From contig URMC01000089.1 in NCBI GenBank assembly GCA_900548735.1, positions 1 through 6,454 on the forward strand: a stretch of 6,454 bases of DNA. Direction: 5' to 3'. The notes under the pieces were generated by a model that was not told the DNA's origin, did not search any database, and saw nothing but the letters and a program-made list of their open reading frames with translations. Origin of the DNA: an uncultured Eubacteriales bacterium. Lineage in GTDB: Bacteria > Bacillota > Clostridia > Oscillospirales > CAG-272. Shown piece after piece: positions 6,130 through 6,454 of the stretch; positions within the stretch are counted from its first letter, which is position 1; every line of letters starts with the position of its first letter. The position numbers and the translations under genes were made by a program.

Positions 6130-6454
6130 ATGTTTACACCGGAAATGCTTGCCTCTGTCAAAAAAGTAGAGGCAACCAGACAGGAACGCCTGGGCATGGA
6201 ACCCAGACGTATGACCGCAGAAGAAAAGGATGCCCTTCTGAAGGCGTACCATCCTGATTACAGAGAAGACGGCTTCGATACCATTAAGATCGGCCCGAAC
6301 AAGGGTGAGAAGGTACCGAAGGAGCTTGGTCACCTGCTGCACTCCAACAGCCGTTTGCTCCATCACCCGATCGATCTGACGAAGATCGATTACGACACCG
6401 ACGTGCTCATCATCGGCGGCGGCGGCGCAGGTGCTTCCGCAGCTATTGAGGCGG
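6130..6454 (+). CDS. Fumarate reductase/succinate dehydrogenase-type flavoprotein, N-terminal part (runs off window)
   Basis: The first 108 residues are visible from the ATG at 6130; the frame is open to the window end. A charged N-terminal extension of about 88 residues includes HPDYREDGF at 41-49 and IGPNKGE at 54-60. Then comes DYDTDVLIIGGGGAGASAA at 88-106, the first beta strand and dinucleotide-binding loop of an FAD-binding fumarate reductase/succinate dehydrogenase/aspartate oxidase protein. I recall the HPDY and GPNKG elements from soluble fumarate reductase-like flavoproteins of anaerobes found near hdr/flx genes; this is recollection, not a search. The iron-sulfur subunit immediately upstream supports an FrdA-like role over aspartate oxidase. 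The active-site His and Arg lie beyond the window, so fumarate, succinate or another enoate cannot be told apart. Confidence 0.82.
   Translation, partial: MFTPEMLASVKKVEATRQERLGMEPRRMTAEEKDALLKAYHPDYREDGFDTIKIGPNKGEKVPKELGHLLHSNSRLLHHPIDLTKIDYDTDVLIIGGGGAGASAAIEA

Noticed and set aside
5247..6197. 316-codon minus-strand open frame spanning flxA, the iron-sulfur gene and the flavoprotein start
   Set aside because: It crosses three well-supported genes and two ribosome binding sites on the other strand; no domain recognised.
6370..6390. Perfect 8-bp inverted repeat (ATCGATCT / AGATCGAT, 5-nt loop)
   Set aside because: It lies inside the flavoprotein coding region and follows from the I-D-L / K-I-D residues; there is no T-run and no intergenic position, so it is most likely chance.

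Overview
The window is a densely packed, single-direction (+ strand) block of redox genes with no RNA genes, mobile elements or CRISPR. Strong AGGAGG-type ribosome binding sites, soluble Hdr/Flx-type enzymes and moderately high GC suggest a strictly anaerobic bacterium, most likely a Clostridia (Oscillospirales-like) Firmicute. That assignment is inference from style and gene content; an anaerobe of another phylum cannot be excluded.

Layout: (1) nt 1-172, the C-terminal end of an HdrC-like iron-sulfur protein. (2) nt 191-2185, a full-length HdrA-like FAD protein with many Fe-S motifs. (3) nt 2176-5423, four overlapping genes matching a NAD(P)H-oxidising Flx module in the order flxD (MvhD-like), flxC (FrhB-like plus two ferredoxin clusters), flxB (AsrA/HydB-like) and flxA (AsrB/HydG-like FAD/NAD/[2Fe-2S] protein). 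(4) nt 5442-6116, a soluble iron-sulfur subunit with a plant-type [2Fe-2S] domain and two [4Fe-4S] motifs. (5) nt 6130 to the window end, the first 108 residues of a fumarate reductase/succinate dehydrogenase-type flavoprotein. Genes 2-6 overlap their neighbours by 4-13 nt. The remaining gaps are 13-18 nt and each holds a ribosome binding site, so this reads as one transcript starting upstream of the window.

Working model (inference): FlxA takes hydride from NAD(P)H, and FlxB, FlxC and FlxD pass electrons to HdrA. The HdrA flavin could split them between ferredoxin and a higher-potential acceptor. That acceptor could be the HdrBC branch (HdrC is partly visible, HdrB is not) and/or the soluble FrdAB-like pair downstream. 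The pair has no membrane anchor in view, so a cytosolic NADH-driven enoate or fumarate reductase coupled to ferredoxin is the most interesting reading. The true substrate cannot be read because the flavoprotein is cut before its active site.

Codon usage is not uniform. Valine is mostly GTC in the first third of hdrA, mostly GTG from there through most of flxA, and mixed in the last two genes. This may mark mosaic ancestry, an assembly join or a difference in expression level.
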